64,000 nucleotides of DNA from Chloroflexota bacterium (GTDB lineage: Bacteria > Chloroflexota > Anaerolineae > Anaerolineales > UBA4823), in assembly GCA_029782365.1 (NCBI GenBank), contig JAKOUW010000015.1, forward strand, positions 41,510 to 105,509, written 5' to 3'. Shown here piece by piece: positions 20,776-30,043 of the stretch (positions are counted from its first letter, which is position 1; each line of letters starts with the position of its first letter). The notes under the pieces are model-generated. The model did not search any database. It was given only the letters and a program-made list of their open reading frames with translations, and was not told the DNA's origin. The position numbers were made by a program, and so were the translations under genes.

Positions 20776-21384
20776 TTAGCCAGCCATGTCTTGCCGGCCG
20801 AGCAAAGCCCGCAGCAAGGTGCCCTGGTCGGCATACTCCAGGTCGCCTCCCACCGGCAGCCCGCGCGCCAGCCGTGTAACCCGCACACCGCTCTGCGCCA
20901 GTTGGCGCTGCAAGTACATCGCCGTGGCATCGCCTTCCATGCTGGGATTGGTGGCGATGATCAGCTCGCCGATCCCCCCGACCTGCACCCGGCCCAGCAG
21001 CTCACGGATCGTCAAATCTTCGGGGCCGATGCCCTCGATGGGCGAGAGCGCCCCGCGCAGCACGTGGTACTTTCCCTGGTACGCGCCCACCCTTTCGATG
21101 GCGATCACATCCAGCGGCTCTTCCACCACACACACTACCCGCCCATCGCGTTCCGCGCTGGCGCAGATTTCGCATTCGCTTCGCCCGGCGGCGGTGATGT
21201 TAAAACAAGTCTGGCAGTATCCAATCCCGCTCCGCAGCTCGCCCAACGCCGCCAACAGGTCATCCGCCAATTCGTCCGGAGCGTTGAGCAAAAAAAAGGT
21301 CAGGCGCGAGGCTGTTTTGGGGCCAATCCCTGGCAAACGCGCCAGCGCGTTGATCATATTTTGAATCGGAGCGGGTAACAGCAT
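20776..21384 (-). CDS. recR: Recombination protein RecR
   Basis: A 202-residue protein of normal RecR length. It has the helix-hairpin-helix LARLPGIGPKTASRLTF (15-31), a zinc site formed by C57-x-x-C and C-x-x-C (YCQTCFNI, CEIC), and a Toprim domain from about 80 with E-E-P-L-D at the first acidic motif and the C-terminal LARGLPVGGDLEYAD. RecR works with RecF and RecO to load RecA on gapped DNA. It is the last gene of the dnaX-ybaB-recR operon, six bases after ybaB. Confidence 0.97.
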   Translation of the reverse strand: MLLPAPIQNMINALARLPGIGPKTASRLTFFLLNAPDELADDLLAALGELRSGIGYCQTCFNITAAGRSECEICASAERDGRVVCVVEEPLDVIAIERVGAYQGKYHVLRGALSPIEGIGPEDLTIRELLGRVQVGGIGELIIATNPSMEGDATAMYLQRQLAQSGVRVTRLARGLPVGGDLEYADQGTLLRALLGRQDMAG

Positions 21385-21390
21385 TGCGAA

Positions 21391-21714
21391 CTAGAAAGGC
21401 AGGCCGCCGGAGAGCGGACCCAGGCGCTCAGCCGCCAGGCTGCGCGACGCATCCAGCGCGCCGTTGAAAGCCGCCATGATCAGATCCTGCAGCATTTCCA
21501 CATCGCCGTCTTTCAACACTTCAGGATCAATCGTCAACGATTGGACGCGCTGGTCGCCGGTCACCACCACTTTAACCGCGCCGCCGCCGGCCGAATAGCT
21601 GACCGTTTCCGTGGCCAGTTGATCTTGCGCCTGCTGGAGCTGTTCTTGCAATTTTTGTAATTGCCCCATCATCCCCATCTGATTTTGATTCTTAGGTCGA
21701 AAGCCTTTTGCCAT
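21391..21714 (-). CDS. ybaB: YbaB/EbfC family nucleoid-associated protein
   Basis: A 107-residue DNA-binding protein with the family pattern: a Q-rich helix (MGMMGQLQKLQEQLQQAQDQL), a strand pair with SAGGGAVKVVVTGDQRVQSLTIDPEVL, and the C-terminal helices DLIMAAFNGALDAS. It binds DNA as a dimer. The ATG at 21714 is chosen because GGAGG lies eight bases before it; the longer frame from a TTG would place the ribosome site inside the gene. The position between dnaX and recR is the standard one. Confidence 0.95.
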   Translation of the reverse strand: MAKGFRPKNQNQMGMMGQLQKLQEQLQQAQDQLATETVSYSAGGGAVKVVVTGDQRVQSLTIDPEVLKDGDVEMLQDLIMAAFNGALDASRSLAAERLGPLSGGLPF

Positions 21715-21748
21715 GACTACCTCCAAATATAATTTCGCTCAGGTCAGG

Positions 21749-23329
21749 TCAGTGAATATCAACGATCTCGCCTCCCAGGTCGCGCAGCGCAGATGCAACC
21801 ATGCCATCACTATCCACACCGGGCGGTGGAGCCGAACGTTTGCCAGAAACCGTCGTGGAACGCACCTGGATTGGCCGGCCAAATATCTCTTTCAATACCT
21901 CTTGCACCAGCTTCAGGGTGTCGGGCACTTCGAGTTTATGTTTAAGCACATCCGTAGCAAAAGCCAAGGTCAGGGTATCTTCGTGTAATTGGCGCGTTTT
22001 GGCCGAATTCAAAAGCCCGTAAACCTGCGCATTGCGCTGGCGGGTTGATTCTAATATACGGCGCCAGTTTTGCTCCAACAAGCGGTTATCCCCACCGTCA
22101 GGCGGAGTGGGAGTCTCTGGCTCGATTGCCGCAGCGCTTACTGGAGGGACTGGCTGCCTGGCGGGTGTATTCGGCCGCGCGGATGCCGGCTGGACCGGCG
22201 TCCGCTGGGGTGATGCCTGCGGGCGAGCGGGCTGGGCTGGCGTCTCAGGCGCGGGTGGCTCCAAGACTTCCAAGAAGGCCATCTCCAGCGGCAAGCCGGG
22301 CATCCAACTGGTGCGCGCTTCGCTGGCCGCCTGGCTGAAAACCTTGATCAGGCGCAGCAAGTCAGGCACGCTGAACACTCTGACATGTTCCGCCATCTGC
22401 TGACGCGCGTCCGGCGAAACATCCAGCAAATCGCTGTTGCGCACATGCACCAGCATCAACGAGCGAGCGTAATCCACCACCTGACGAGCGAGCTGGCGAG
22501 CGTCGGTGCCGGCATCCAATGCCTTGGCGATGACATCCAATCCGGCTGCCTGGTCGCGCTTCACCAACGCATTATACAGGTCTACTACGGCAAGGCTGGT
22601 GGCCGTCCCGAGCATGGCGTGTGCCATCTCCAGGGTGATGCGTTGGCCGGTAGAGGCAAGCTGGTCGAGCAGCGAGATGGCGTCGCGCATTCCTCCGGCC
22701 GCCTGGCGGGCGACCAAATCCAACGCAGCCGGGTCAACCTCGATCCCTTCGTCTTTGACAATGCGGTTCAGGTAGCCCACGATTTCGCGCATTGGAATAC
22801 GGCGGAATTCATACCGCTGGCAGCGCGACAGCACCGTAGCCGGGATTTTATGCGCCTCAGTTGTCGCCAATATAAACACAGCGTGCGGAGGCGGCTCTTC
22901 CAGGGTTTTCAGCAGTGCGTTGAATGCCGCCGTCGAGAGCATGTGTACTTCGTCGATGATATACACTTTATAGCGTCCCTGGTTGGGAGAAAAATTGATT
23001 TTGTCGCGCAGTTCGCGTACATCTTCGACGCTGGTATTCGATGCCGCGTCGATTTCAATCAGATCCAAAAAGCGTCCCTGGTTCACCGCACTGCAGTTGT
23101 CACATTGATCACAAGGCCGGCCTGCCTGATCGGCTTCCAGGCAGTTCAAGGCCTTGGCCAGCAGGCGGGCAGTGGTTGTTTTGCCAGTGCCGCGTGAACC
23201 AGCGAACAGATAGGCGTGCGCCAGCCGGCCGGCAGCAACCGAGTTGCGCAGTGTTTGCACAACGTGTTCCTGCCCGACGACATCTTCCCAACGGTGCGGC
23301 CGCCACTTCCGGTATAAAGCCTGGGACAT
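21749..23329 (-). CDS. dnaX: DNA polymerase III subunit gamma/tau
   Basis: A 526-residue clamp-loader ATPase. It shows ALYRKWRPHRWEDVVGQ at the N-terminus, Walker A GSRGTGKT (44-51), a zinc-binding set C63, C73, C76, C79, Walker B YIIDEVHML, sensor 1 ATTEAHKIPATVLSRCQR, and a Pro/Ala-rich linker at about 365-410 leading to a tau-like tail. No obvious A-rich slippery site for a gamma frameshift was seen. The ATG is only six bases after an extended -10 element and lacks a Shine-Dalgarno sequence, suggesting a leaderless message. Confidence 0.96.
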   Translation of the reverse strand: MSQALYRKWRPHRWEDVVGQEHVVQTLRNSVAAGRLAHAYLFAGSRGTGKTTTARLLAKALNCLEADQAGRPCDQCDNCSAVNQGRFLDLIEIDAASNTSVEDVRELRDKINFSPNQGRYKVYIIDEVHMLSTAAFNALLKTLEEPPPHAVFILATTEAHKIPATVLSRCQRYEFRRIPMREIVGYLNRIVKDEGIEVDPAALDLVARQAAGGMRDAISLLDQLASTGQRITLEMAHAMLGTATSLAVVDLYNALVKRDQAAGLDVIAKALDAGTDARQLARQVVDYARSLMLVHVRNSDLLDVSPDARQQMAEHVRVFSVPDLLRLIKVFSQAASEARTSWMPGLPLEMAFLEVLEPPAPETPAQPARPQASPQRTPVQPASARPNTPARQPVPPVSAAAIEPETPTPPDGGDNRLLEQNWRRILESTRQRNAQVYGLLNSAKTRQLHEDTLTLAFATDVLKHKLEVPDTLKLVQEVLKEIFGRPIQVRSTTVSGKRSAPPPGVDSDGMVASALRDLGGEIVDIH

Positions 23330-23335
23330 AACTAG

Positions 23336-23344
23336 ATTATACCA
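23336..23344 (-). promoter_or_regulatory. dnaX: Extended -10 promoter of dnaX operon, possible leaderless start
   Basis: The minus strand reads TGGTATAAT, then six bases (CTAGTT), then the dnaX ATG. A second TATAAT lies further upstream at 23375-23380, overlapping the promoter of the divergent small gene. Confidence 0.6.
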
Positions 23345-23352
23345 GGAAGGCG

Positions 23353-23382
23353 TTGACAGTTCGCTGGCAGGTCGATTATAGT
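23353..23382 (+). promoter_or_regulatory. Promoter of the small divergent gene
   Basis: TTGACA (23353-23358), 18 bases, TATAGT (23377-23382). The ATG at 23389 is six bases further on, again where transcription should start. Confidence 0.6.
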
Positions 23383-23388
23383 CAAGGA

Positions 23389-23652
23389 ATGTCTTTTCCG
23401 GAAAGCCCTGTCCTGGCGACCGCCCGCCTGCTGGTGGCGCGCATGGAGCGCCTCAGCGCCGACTCGCACTGGGCCCACCGCGCCAGCGGCCTGCGCGGCT
23501 CACTGCTGCGGGCGATTGAGCTGGTCGACCAGGCCGCTCCCGCTGACCAGGAAATTTTGCTCTCTGCCCTCGAACAGCTCAACCAGCACGGATTTGCCCT
23601 GCTCACCCGGGCGGCCCACGAAATTCGCCCACCAGACGCCGCTCCCAATTAA
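23389..23652 (+). CDS. Small conserved-looking protein of unknown function
   Basis: An 87-residue, mostly helical protein (ATARLLVARMERLSADSHWAHRASGLRGSLLRAIE), with no motif I recognise. The start at ATG 23389 is preferred over a TTG at 23353 because that TTG is part of the -35 hexamer. It is divergent from dnaX and 28 bases upstream of the epoxide-hydrolase-like gene, with which it may be co-transcribed. Confidence 0.6.
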   Translation: MSFPESPVLATARLLVARMERLSADSHWAHRASGLRGSLLRAIELVDQAAPADQEILLSALEQLNQHGFALLTRAAHEIRPPDAAPN

Positions 23653-23680
23653 GAAGCTCTCCGATTATGAGGTGATGATC

Positions 23681-24565
23681 ATGACTATTTCGCTAGAAGA
23701 ATCATTCATAAATACCAACGGCATCCAACTGCACACCGTCCAGGCTGGCCCGCAAAATGGTCCGCTGGTGATCTTACTGCATGGCTTTCCCGAATTTTGG
23801 CGCAGTTGGCAGGCGCAGATCGAACCGCTGGCTCAGGCTGGATTTCGCGTCGTTGTGCCCGACCAGCGCGGTTACAACCTGAGCGACGTGCCCAAAGAGG
23901 TCAGGGCTTACCGCCTGGATGAGCTGGGAAAGGACATTATCGGTTTATTGGACGCCCTGGGTCAAAAGGATTGCTGCCTGGCGGGTCACGATTGGGGCGC
24001 GGTGGTCGCCTGGTGGATCGGAATGAACTATCCCGGGCGTGTGCGCAAACTGGCGATTCTCAACGTACCGCATCCGGCGGTGATGGCGAGAAATCTCAGC
24101 AGGAATCCGCGCCAGATGGTGAAAAGCTGGTATATCGCTTTCTTCCAGATTCCAGGCCTGGCCGATTGGATGGTGCGACGCAACAACTATGCCCAGGCTG
24201 CCGCTTCCCTGCAGTCCACCAGCCGGCGGGGTACTTTCAGCGATGCCGATATTGCCGCCTACAAGCAGGCCTGGCAAAATTCCGGCGGTCTGACGGGCAT
24301 GATCAACTGGTACCGCGCCCTGGCGCGCTTCCGCCCACCTGCCATTTCGGATATTCACCTGCACATGCCGGTGCGCATCCTGTGGGGCAAGCGTGATGCG
24401 TTTTTGAGCTTCGAAATGGCTGAGGCCAGCGCCAAATTATGCGACCGGGCGGAGGTGACGCTCTTCGAGAAAGCCACTCACTGGGTGCAGCACGAAGAAG
24501 CCGCCGCCGTCAGCCAGGCCTTGATCGATTTTTTTGCAGCCGCCCCGCCAGCCTCCGGAAGTTAA
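23681..24565 (+). CDS. Alpha/beta hydrolase, soluble epoxide hydrolase type
   Basis: A 294-residue enzyme. HGFPEFWRSW (34-43) is the oxyanion-hole motif typical of epoxide hydrolases, DQRGYNLS follows, the nucleophile is D104 in GHDWGAVVAW, a cap-domain region with NWYRAL can supply the activating Tyr, and the catalytic His is in ATHWVQHEE near the C-terminus. It would open epoxides to diols by a covalent alkyl-enzyme intermediate; a haloalkane dehalogenase is less likely because the HGFP-x-F-W pattern favours the hydrolase. ATG 23681 is preceded by GAGGTG at a 6-base distance; an ATG at 23675 is possible. Confidence 0.85.
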   Translation: MTISLEESFINTNGIQLHTVQAGPQNGPLVILLHGFPEFWRSWQAQIEPLAQAGFRVVVPDQRGYNLSDVPKEVRAYRLDELGKDIIGLLDALGQKDCCLAGHDWGAVVAWWIGMNYPGRVRKLAILNVPHPAVMARNLSRNPRQMVKSWYIAFFQIPGLADWMVRRNNYAQAAASLQSTSRRGTFSDADIAAYKQAWQNSGGLTGMINWYRALARFRPPAISDIHLHMPVRILWGKRDAFLSFEMAEASAKLCDRAEVTLFEKATHWVQHEEAAAVSQALIDFFAAAPPASGS

Positions 24566-24643
24566 GCTGAGCTTGGCGAGCTCAGCTCAGTCAGCGCAAG
24601 CGACCAGCGCGCCGCCAGGATCCCTATCCACCCGACCAGTATT

Positions 24644-24674
24644 AACCTCCCCTGCAGACAGGGGAGGTTTTTTT
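24644..24674 (+). terminator. Intrinsic terminator
   Basis: AACCTCCCCTG / CAGGGGAGGTT form an 11-bp stem with a CAGA loop and a run of seven T. It ends the epoxide-hydrolase transcript. Confidence 0.92.
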
Positions 24675-24770
24675 CTCAGAAGAGTATCATATTGTTATCC
24701 TCACTCGCAGCCGCATCGGTTCGCAGGCTAAACAGCCGCAGGAAAATCGATACCCGGAGTCAACCACCCC

Positions 24771-25556
24771 ATGACCGTGACCCTGTCCCCCAATTCATTT
24801 GAAGCCGTGCAGTCTCGTTTCAGCGCTGGACGCATCCCGCATTTTGGTCCTCTGGCGGCGCTGGTCGCTCGTTCTGCGTTCATTTTGCTTGCCCAGGGCT
24901 TAACCTATCTTTTGCTCTTACAGTTTAAGACACCCAATGCGGGTGTTGTCATCCGCAACTGGTGGCCCGTGTATGGCACATTGGTTGATCTCGGCTGCCT
25001 GGGGGTGTTGTTCTGGCTGACCCGCCGTGAAGGCATCCGCCTGCTTGACCTGGTCAGCGTGGTAAAGACCAGGCTGAAGGCAGAGATTCCTCTGGGCATA
25101 GGTCTCTTTCTCATCATATTTCCCTTGGCCGTCTTTGGGGGCGGCGCGCTGGCGCAGTTGGCTGCCTACGGCAAGCTTAGCCCGGAATTCCCTCAATATA
25201 CTTACATGGATCATGTTCTTCCCTGGTTGGCGCTGCTTTATGCTCGCTTACTCTGGTGGCCCATCTGGTCCGCCACCGAGGAAATGACCTACAATGGCTA
25301 CGCCCTGCCGCGCCTGATTGCGCTCACCCGCTCGCGCTGGCTGTCGGTAGCCATCGTTGCCTTCTTTTTTGCCCTCCAGCACAGTTTCCTGATGCTGGCC
25401 GGATGGCAATTTTTCCTGTACATCTTCCTCACCTTTGTGCCGCTCTCAGTCGCCATGCTCGTCGCCTACCTGCGCCTGCGCCGCTTGCCGCCGCTGATCG
25501 TAGCCCACTATTTGATGGATTTGTCGAATGTTTTGTTTCTCTACCAGGTCGGATAA
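24771..25556 (+). CDS. CPBP-family intramembrane metalloprotease
   Basis: A 261-residue membrane protein with about seven or eight hydrophobic segments. The family motifs are present in order: EEMTYNGY (motif 1, normally EExxxR, here with N in the Arg area), FALQHSF (motif 2, H) and VAHYLMD (motif 3, H and D). CPBP proteins cleave or bind prenylated or membrane substrates. The variant first motif makes protease activity less certain. It overlaps nothing upstream, and the next gene starts 28 bases later on the same strand. Confidence 0.7.
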   Translation: MTVTLSPNSFEAVQSRFSAGRIPHFGPLAALVARSAFILLAQGLTYLLLLQFKTPNAGVVIRNWWPVYGTLVDLGCLGVLFWLTRREGIRLLDLVSVVKTRLKAEIPLGIGLFLIIFPLAVFGGGALAQLAAYGKLSPEFPQYTYMDHVLPWLALLYARLLWWPIWSATEEMTYNGYALPRLIALTRSRWLSVAIVAFFFALQHSFLMLAGWQFFLYIFLTFVPLSVAMLVAYLRLRRLPPLIVAHYLMDLSNVLFLYQVG

Positions 25557-25584
25557 TATTCGATCCTGGCGCGCTGGAGCTTTC

Positions 25585-27027
25585 ATGAACCATACACGGA
25601 TACATTTGTTTTTGCTGCTGGCTTTGCTGCTGACCGCCTGCCAGGGAATAAATTCACCATCTCAACCCAGGATAAAATTGACCGATTGCACGGTTTACGG
25701 CGTTTCCGCACAATGCGGGAAATACAGCGTCTATGAAAACCGCACTGCTCAAACGGGTCGCCAGATCGAGCTGAATATTGTCCTGCTGCCAGCCAGCGGG
25801 AATCAGCGCCAGGCAGATCCTTTCTTTTATTTTGCCGGCGGCCCCGGCGGGGTGGCAGCCGCTTATGCACCTCCGTTCCTGAAAGAATTAAGTGAACTGA
25901 ACCAGGAGCGCGACATCGTTCTCGTTGACCAGCGCGGCGCGGGCGGGTCGTACCCATTGCCTTGCCCGCCCCTGGAGGGCGCAGCTTCCAACGCTGCGAA
26001 CAAGTTGACAGCTTATTACAATGCCTGTGTCGAGGGGCTGGATGCTGACATTCGCTGGTACACAACCAAAACTTATGTTGACGATGTATATGATGTGCGC
26101 CAGGCTCTCGGCTACGACAAGATTAACATCGCCGGCGAATCATACGGCGGAACGGTGGTGCAGGTTTATCTCAACGAACATCCCGAGACGGTTCGCACGG
26201 CGACGATGCTGCGCAGCACCCTGCTCGCCTACCCAATCCTCGAACACTTTGCCGACAGCAGCCAACGGGCGCTAGACCTGGTGTTCCAGCGCTGCGCGCA
26301 GGATCTGGCCTGCCACAAAGCATTTCCCGCGCTGAAAGACGAGTTTTCTGCACTCCAGGCGCAGGTGGAGAAGGGACCAGTTCTCACCTCCCTTTGGGAT
26401 GCTGCCACTGCAAGCCGCATCGTCGTCACAGCCGATATGTTTTCCTCCGTCATTCACTATATGTTGATGGGCGCAGATACCGCCGCGGGTATCCCGCGCC
26501 TGATCCATCGTGCAGTTGTCGCCAACGGTTGGGAAGCCATCGGCAAGTTCTACATCCAACAGATCAAACCCTTGCAGTCTATCGCCCTGCAGCAAGGCAT
26601 GTCGATCAATATTCTGTGTACAGAACCGTGGGCGCGCTACCAGCCGGAGCAGGTTGCCCAAAACAGCAAAGGGAGTTATTTCAGCGCGGCGCAGGTTGCC
26701 CAGGCGCAGTTGTTCGCTCAATTCTGCACCACACTGCCGGCGCCTGGGCCAGAAGCTATGTATGCTGCCCCGCGCCCGGAAGACGCGCCAGTGTTGGTGC
26801 TGAATACTAATGAAGATCCGCAAAACCCTCCGGCGAATGTCGCAGATATTGCGCATCTCTATCCCAACAGTCTGGTTTTGATTGAGCCGTATCGAGGACA
26901 CTATATCACCGATTGGAGCTGCACTCGCGACCTGCTCACTGACTTTATCCAGGCAAGCGATGTCAAAGCAGTAAAGCCGGATTGTCTTCAAGAGATTACA
27001 CCCATCCCGTTCGATGTGAACCCATGA
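25585..27027 (+). CDS. S33-family serine peptidase lipoprotein with TAP-like C-terminus
   Basis: A 480-residue exported alpha/beta hydrolase. The first 19 residues are a lipoprotein signal (LLALLLTAC, lipidated Cys19). The core has FAGGPGGVAAAY (oxyanion region), DIVLVDQRGAGGS, the nucleophile elbow GESYGG and a C-terminal TAP-like domain with VLVLNTNEDPQNPP and the catalytic His in YRGHY. It would remove N-terminal residues, often Pro or hydrophobic, from peptides outside the membrane. The ATG 25585 has GGAGC upstream and begins the signal peptide; an open frame extends further but lacks these features. Confidence 0.85.
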   Translation: MNHTRIHLFLLLALLLTACQGINSPSQPRIKLTDCTVYGVSAQCGKYSVYENRTAQTGRQIELNIVLLPASGNQRQADPFFYFAGGPGGVAAAYAPPFLKELSELNQERDIVLVDQRGAGGSYPLPCPPLEGAASNAANKLTAYYNACVEGLDADIRWYTTKTYVDDVYDVRQALGYDKINIAGESYGGTVVQVYLNEHPETVRTATMLRSTLLAYPILEHFADSSQRALDLVFQRCAQDLACHKAFPALKDEFSALQAQVEKGPVLTSLWDAATASRIVVTADMFSSVIHYMLMGADTAAGIPRLIHRAVVANGWEAIGKFYIQQIKPLQSIALQQGMSINILCTEPWARYQPEQVAQNSKGSYFSAAQVAQAQLFAQFCTTLPAPGPEAMYAAPRPEDAPVLVLNTNEDPQNPPANVADIAHLYPNSLVLIEPYRGHYITDWSCTRDLLTDFIQASDVKAVKPDCLQEITPIPFDVNP

Positions 27028-27173
27028 CCGATTGGTGAAAACCCTGCACACCAGCCAGGAGCGGCTGGACAGCCAGCCAGTGGAGATGTAAGATATCTGA
27101 AAAGAACCTCTATGGCGTCCGCCTGAGGTTCAATAAACCTTTCCCACCTTTTAATTCACCCAAGGAAATTGTG

Positions 27174-28100
27174 ATGCAGCCTAAAATTGTGGTCATTGGC
27201 AGCGCCAACACTGATATGGTTGTACGGACGGAGCGCATCCCCTCCCCGGGTGAGACCGTTTTGGGCGGTGAATACCAGATGGGTCAGGGTGGCAAAGGCG
27301 CTAACCAGGCTGTGGCAGCGGCGCGCCTGGGCGGCGAAGTGACTTTCGTCGCCCGCCTGGGCCGAGATGCCCTGGGCAGGGAATCATATGCCGCCTACCA
27401 GGCGGAGGGCATCAACCTGGATTTCCTGATATGGGATGAAACCGGACCTTCTGGGGTTGCCCTTATTATCGTCAACCAGGCAGGAGAGAACATCATCGCC
27501 GTGGCGCCCGGCGCCAATGCGCATCTCTCGCCAGCCGATATCCAGGCGGCTGAGCCAGCTATCCGCAATGCCGACTGCTTGCTGCTGCAGCTAGAAATAC
27601 CTCTGCAGACGGTTCAAGCAGCGGTTGACCTGGCTGCCAGGCATCAGGTACGAGTTATTTTGAACCCGGCCCCGGCGGCTGCGCTGCCATCAGCCCTTTT
27701 GTCGAAGGTGGATCTTCTTACCCCAAATGAGACCGAGGCAGCTTTGCTGGCTGAGGTTTCCACTGAGCAGGATCCGGCCCAGTTGGGCCGCCTGCTGCGC
27801 CAGAAATATGGCGTGCGGCAGGTGGTGATCACTCTGGGAAAAGCCGGCGCGCTGATTTGTGGAGATCGCGCCGAGCGCTTGCCGGCCTTTGCAGTGCGTC
27901 CGGTCGATACGGTGGGGGCAGGCGACGCCTTCAACGGCAGCCTGGCGGTGGCCCTGGGGCGCGGCGCAGATTTGCGCGCCGCGGTGCGCTTTGCTAACGC
28001 CGCGGCCGCGCTGAGCACCACCCGCCCGGGCGCCCAATCTGCCATGGCAACAGCCGCCGAAGTGGACGGCATGTTAACCGGGCTGCATCCGCTCGATTAA
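27174..28100 (+). CDS. rbsK: Ribokinase (PfkB family)
   Basis: A 308-residue sugar kinase. The N-terminal substrate motif is GSANTDMVVRTERIPSPGETVLGG followed by GGKGANQAVAAARLGG, which is the ribokinase signature. The C-terminal signature with the catalytic base is DTVGAGDAFNGSLAVAL. It phosphorylates ribose at O5 using ATP, feeding ribose to the pentose phosphate pathway. The ATG 27174 is chosen with AAGGA seven bases before it. It converges on the SulP gene with a 4-base overlap of stop codons. Confidence 0.92.
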   Translation: MQPKIVVIGSANTDMVVRTERIPSPGETVLGGEYQMGQGGKGANQAVAAARLGGEVTFVARLGRDALGRESYAAYQAEGINLDFLIWDETGPSGVALIIVNQAGENIIAVAPGANAHLSPADIQAAEPAIRNADCLLLQLEIPLQTVQAAVDLAARHQVRVILNPAPAAALPSALLSKVDLLTPNETEAALLAEVSTEQDPAQLGRLLRQKYGVRQVVITLGKAGALICGDRAERLPAFAVRPVDTVGAGDAFNGSLAVALGRGADLRAAVRFANAAAALSTTRPGAQSAMATAAEVDGMLTGLHPLD

Positions 28101-29779
28101 GCGTGGTCGTCCGCGCCGTTTTCCCCAGAGCAGAATTTACATCCTCGCCGCTCGGCTTCAACGATGGCCTCATCCGAGCTCCAGAAGAAGTTCTCCGAAC
28201 CAATTTCTTCCATCAGGCCGCTGCGGCCCAGCATGGCGCATACGTTATCATGAATGCCCGAAAACATCAACGTGCCTCCGCGTGCTTTCAATCGTTCATA
28301 CAACGCACGGATGGCCTGCACGCCGGCAGTGTCCAACAGGGGGACGCCGCGCATCGAAAGGATCAGAGCGTGGGTATTGCCCAGGCTGGTGAATGATTCG
28401 TTGAAAAAACCCGTGGCGGCGAAAAACAGTGGGCCTGTCAGGAAAGCCACCCGCACATGTTTGCAGTTGCCCGCCGCCTGGATACCCCTGGTGCGCAGCT
28501 TAGCGGGCTCCACTTCGGTGATATCGACTTCCAGGCCGGCAATGCGGTTCAAAAAGATTGCGCCTGCCACGCCTGAGCCGATCAAAATCGCCTGTGTCAG
28601 GTCGAGGGAAATCGTAGCCAGCATGGTGATGCTGAAGGCCAGGATATCGCTCTTAAAACGTTTGCCGAAGATGAAATGGATACCTTCCCACTCGTTCATG
28701 CGGTAAGCTGTGACCATCAACACCCCCGCCAGTGCAGCCAGGGGGATTTGCGCCATCACCGGCGCCAGCAAGAACATCGAAATCAATAAACCCAGGGCGT
28801 GAATGACGCTGACCAGGCGAGTGTGTCCGCCAGATTTAATGCCCACGCTGGTGCGCGCAATCGCCGCAGTAGCTGGCACCCCCCCAAACAACGGGATGAG
28901 CATATTTCCAATTCCCTGCCCGATTAATTCCTGGTTAGCCTGCAGGCGGATGCCGGTCATATTCGAGGCTACCGCGCCGCACAACAACGACTCGATTGCT
29001 CCCAGCGCGGTGATGGTGAGAATTGGGGCGAGCAAGTTTGGCAAGCTCGACCAATCGAAGGCCAGGGGGTTGAAGCGGTCGGCCAACAGCAGTGTCTGCG
29101 GGATGGCGCCGATCACCGGCACCGGCCACTTGAACACCATATTCACGCCGGTTGCCAGGATAATGCCCAACAGCGAAGCCGGAAACCGCGCATTCCACTT
29201 CTTGGGCCATAACAACATACAGCCGATCACCAATGCCCCAAGCACGATTGCCTGCCAGTTGGGCAGGAAGCCGCCTTTGAAGTAGCCCAGGAATTTGAAC
29301 AGCGCCGATTCAGCGCCGGGCGTTTTGACTCCCAGGAAGTTATCGATCTGCCCGATGAAGATGATCAGGGCAATCCCCGAGGTAAAACCGGTGATCACAG
29401 CCGATGGGATGAAAGCAATAAATCGTCCCAGCCTCAGCAGGCCAATCACCAGCAGCAGCAATCCAGAGACAAAACCTGCCACCCAAATACCCTGCAGTCC
29501 ATATTTCTGCACCAACAGGATGAGGACGGCGCTCATTGCGCCGGTTGGGCCGGAAATCTGGTAAGGCGCGCCAGAAAGGGCACCGATCACAAAACCGGCA
29601 AGGATGGCTGTCACCAATCCAGCGGCGGCGGTTGCCCCCGAAGCCACGCCAAACGCCAACGCCAGCGGCAGCGCCACCGCCGCCACGGTCAGGCCGGCCA
29701 ATAAATCTTGTTGAAATTTCGTCGAATTATAACCGCCAAACTCGTCACGATAGAGCCTGGCTAAACTACGTCTAGGCAT
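28097..29779 (-). CDS. SulP-family anion transporter with STAS domain
   Basis: A 560-residue inner-membrane transporter. DLLAGLTVAAVALPLALAFG (25-44) and GAPYQISGPTGAMSAVL (70-86) are SulP signatures, followed by about ten further membrane segments and a cytoplasmic STAS domain at about 435-545 (LSMRGVPLLDTAGVQAI). Members carry sulfate, bicarbonate or other anions; the substrate is not evident here. The C-terminal tail CKFCSGENGADDHA is unusual, with two Cys spaced as in a metal site. Confidence 0.92.
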   Translation of the reverse strand: MPRRSLARLYRDEFGGYNSTKFQQDLLAGLTVAAVALPLALAFGVASGATAAAGLVTAILAGFVIGALSGAPYQISGPTGAMSAVLILLVQKYGLQGIWVAGFVSGLLLLVIGLLRLGRFIAFIPSAVITGFTSGIALIIFIGQIDNFLGVKTPGAESALFKFLGYFKGGFLPNWQAIVLGALVIGCMLLWPKKWNARFPASLLGIILATGVNMVFKWPVPVIGAIPQTLLLADRFNPLAFDWSSLPNLLAPILTITALGAIESLLCGAVASNMTGIRLQANQELIGQGIGNMLIPLFGGVPATAAIARTSVGIKSGGHTRLVSVIHALGLLISMFLLAPVMAQIPLAALAGVLMVTAYRMNEWEGIHFIFGKRFKSDILAFSITMLATISLDLTQAILIGSGVAGAIFLNRIAGLEVDITEVEPAKLRTRGIQAAGNCKHVRVAFLTGPLFFAATGFFNESFTSLGNTHALILSMRGVPLLDTAGVQAIRALYERLKARGGTLMFSGIHDNVCAMLGRSGLMEEIGSENFFWSSDEAIVEAERRGCKFCSGENGADDHA

Positions 29780-29800
29780 ACTTTCATTCTCCTCGGCCGA

Positions 29801-29830
29801 ATTATATTCCCCTTTTTCAAGAATTCACAA
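29801..29830 (-). promoter_or_regulatory. Promoter of the SulP gene
   Basis: The minus strand has TTGTGA (29825-29830), 18 bases and TATAAT (29801-29806), followed by the ribosome binding site GAGGAG before the ATG. Confidence 0.7.
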
Positions 29831-29984
29831 AATTCAGTCGTCATTTTCAAGACTCGGACAGGTTTTCGGCCCAACTCTCAAAGCGAGGTGGATGAGGAGC
29901 AGTGCGCCGTCACCATCCCTGGAAAATTGCACCCGGCAGCCTCCTGTTGGCATCGCCAGCGTCCCAACCGCTCAAAACTGCCGT

Positions 29985-29990
29985 ATAATT
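29985..29990 (+). promoter_or_regulatory. -10 element upstream of the C26 hydrolase gene
   Basis: TATAAT stands 54 bases before the GTG start; no good -35 hexamer is visible, so this is a weak call. Confidence 0.4.
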
Positions 29991-30043
29991 CCAAGAGTCC
30001 GATTATTTGCTCAACTCTCACATGAAAGAAAGGTGTTCTCAGC

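Noticed and set aside
21749..23329. Programmed frameshift site in dnaX
   Set aside because: No A-rich slippery heptamer followed by a stem-loop was found, so only the full-length product is annotated.
24571..24630. GCTCAG-type repeats after the epoxide hydrolase gene
   Set aside because: Too short and irregular to be a repeat array; the terminator next to them is the real feature.
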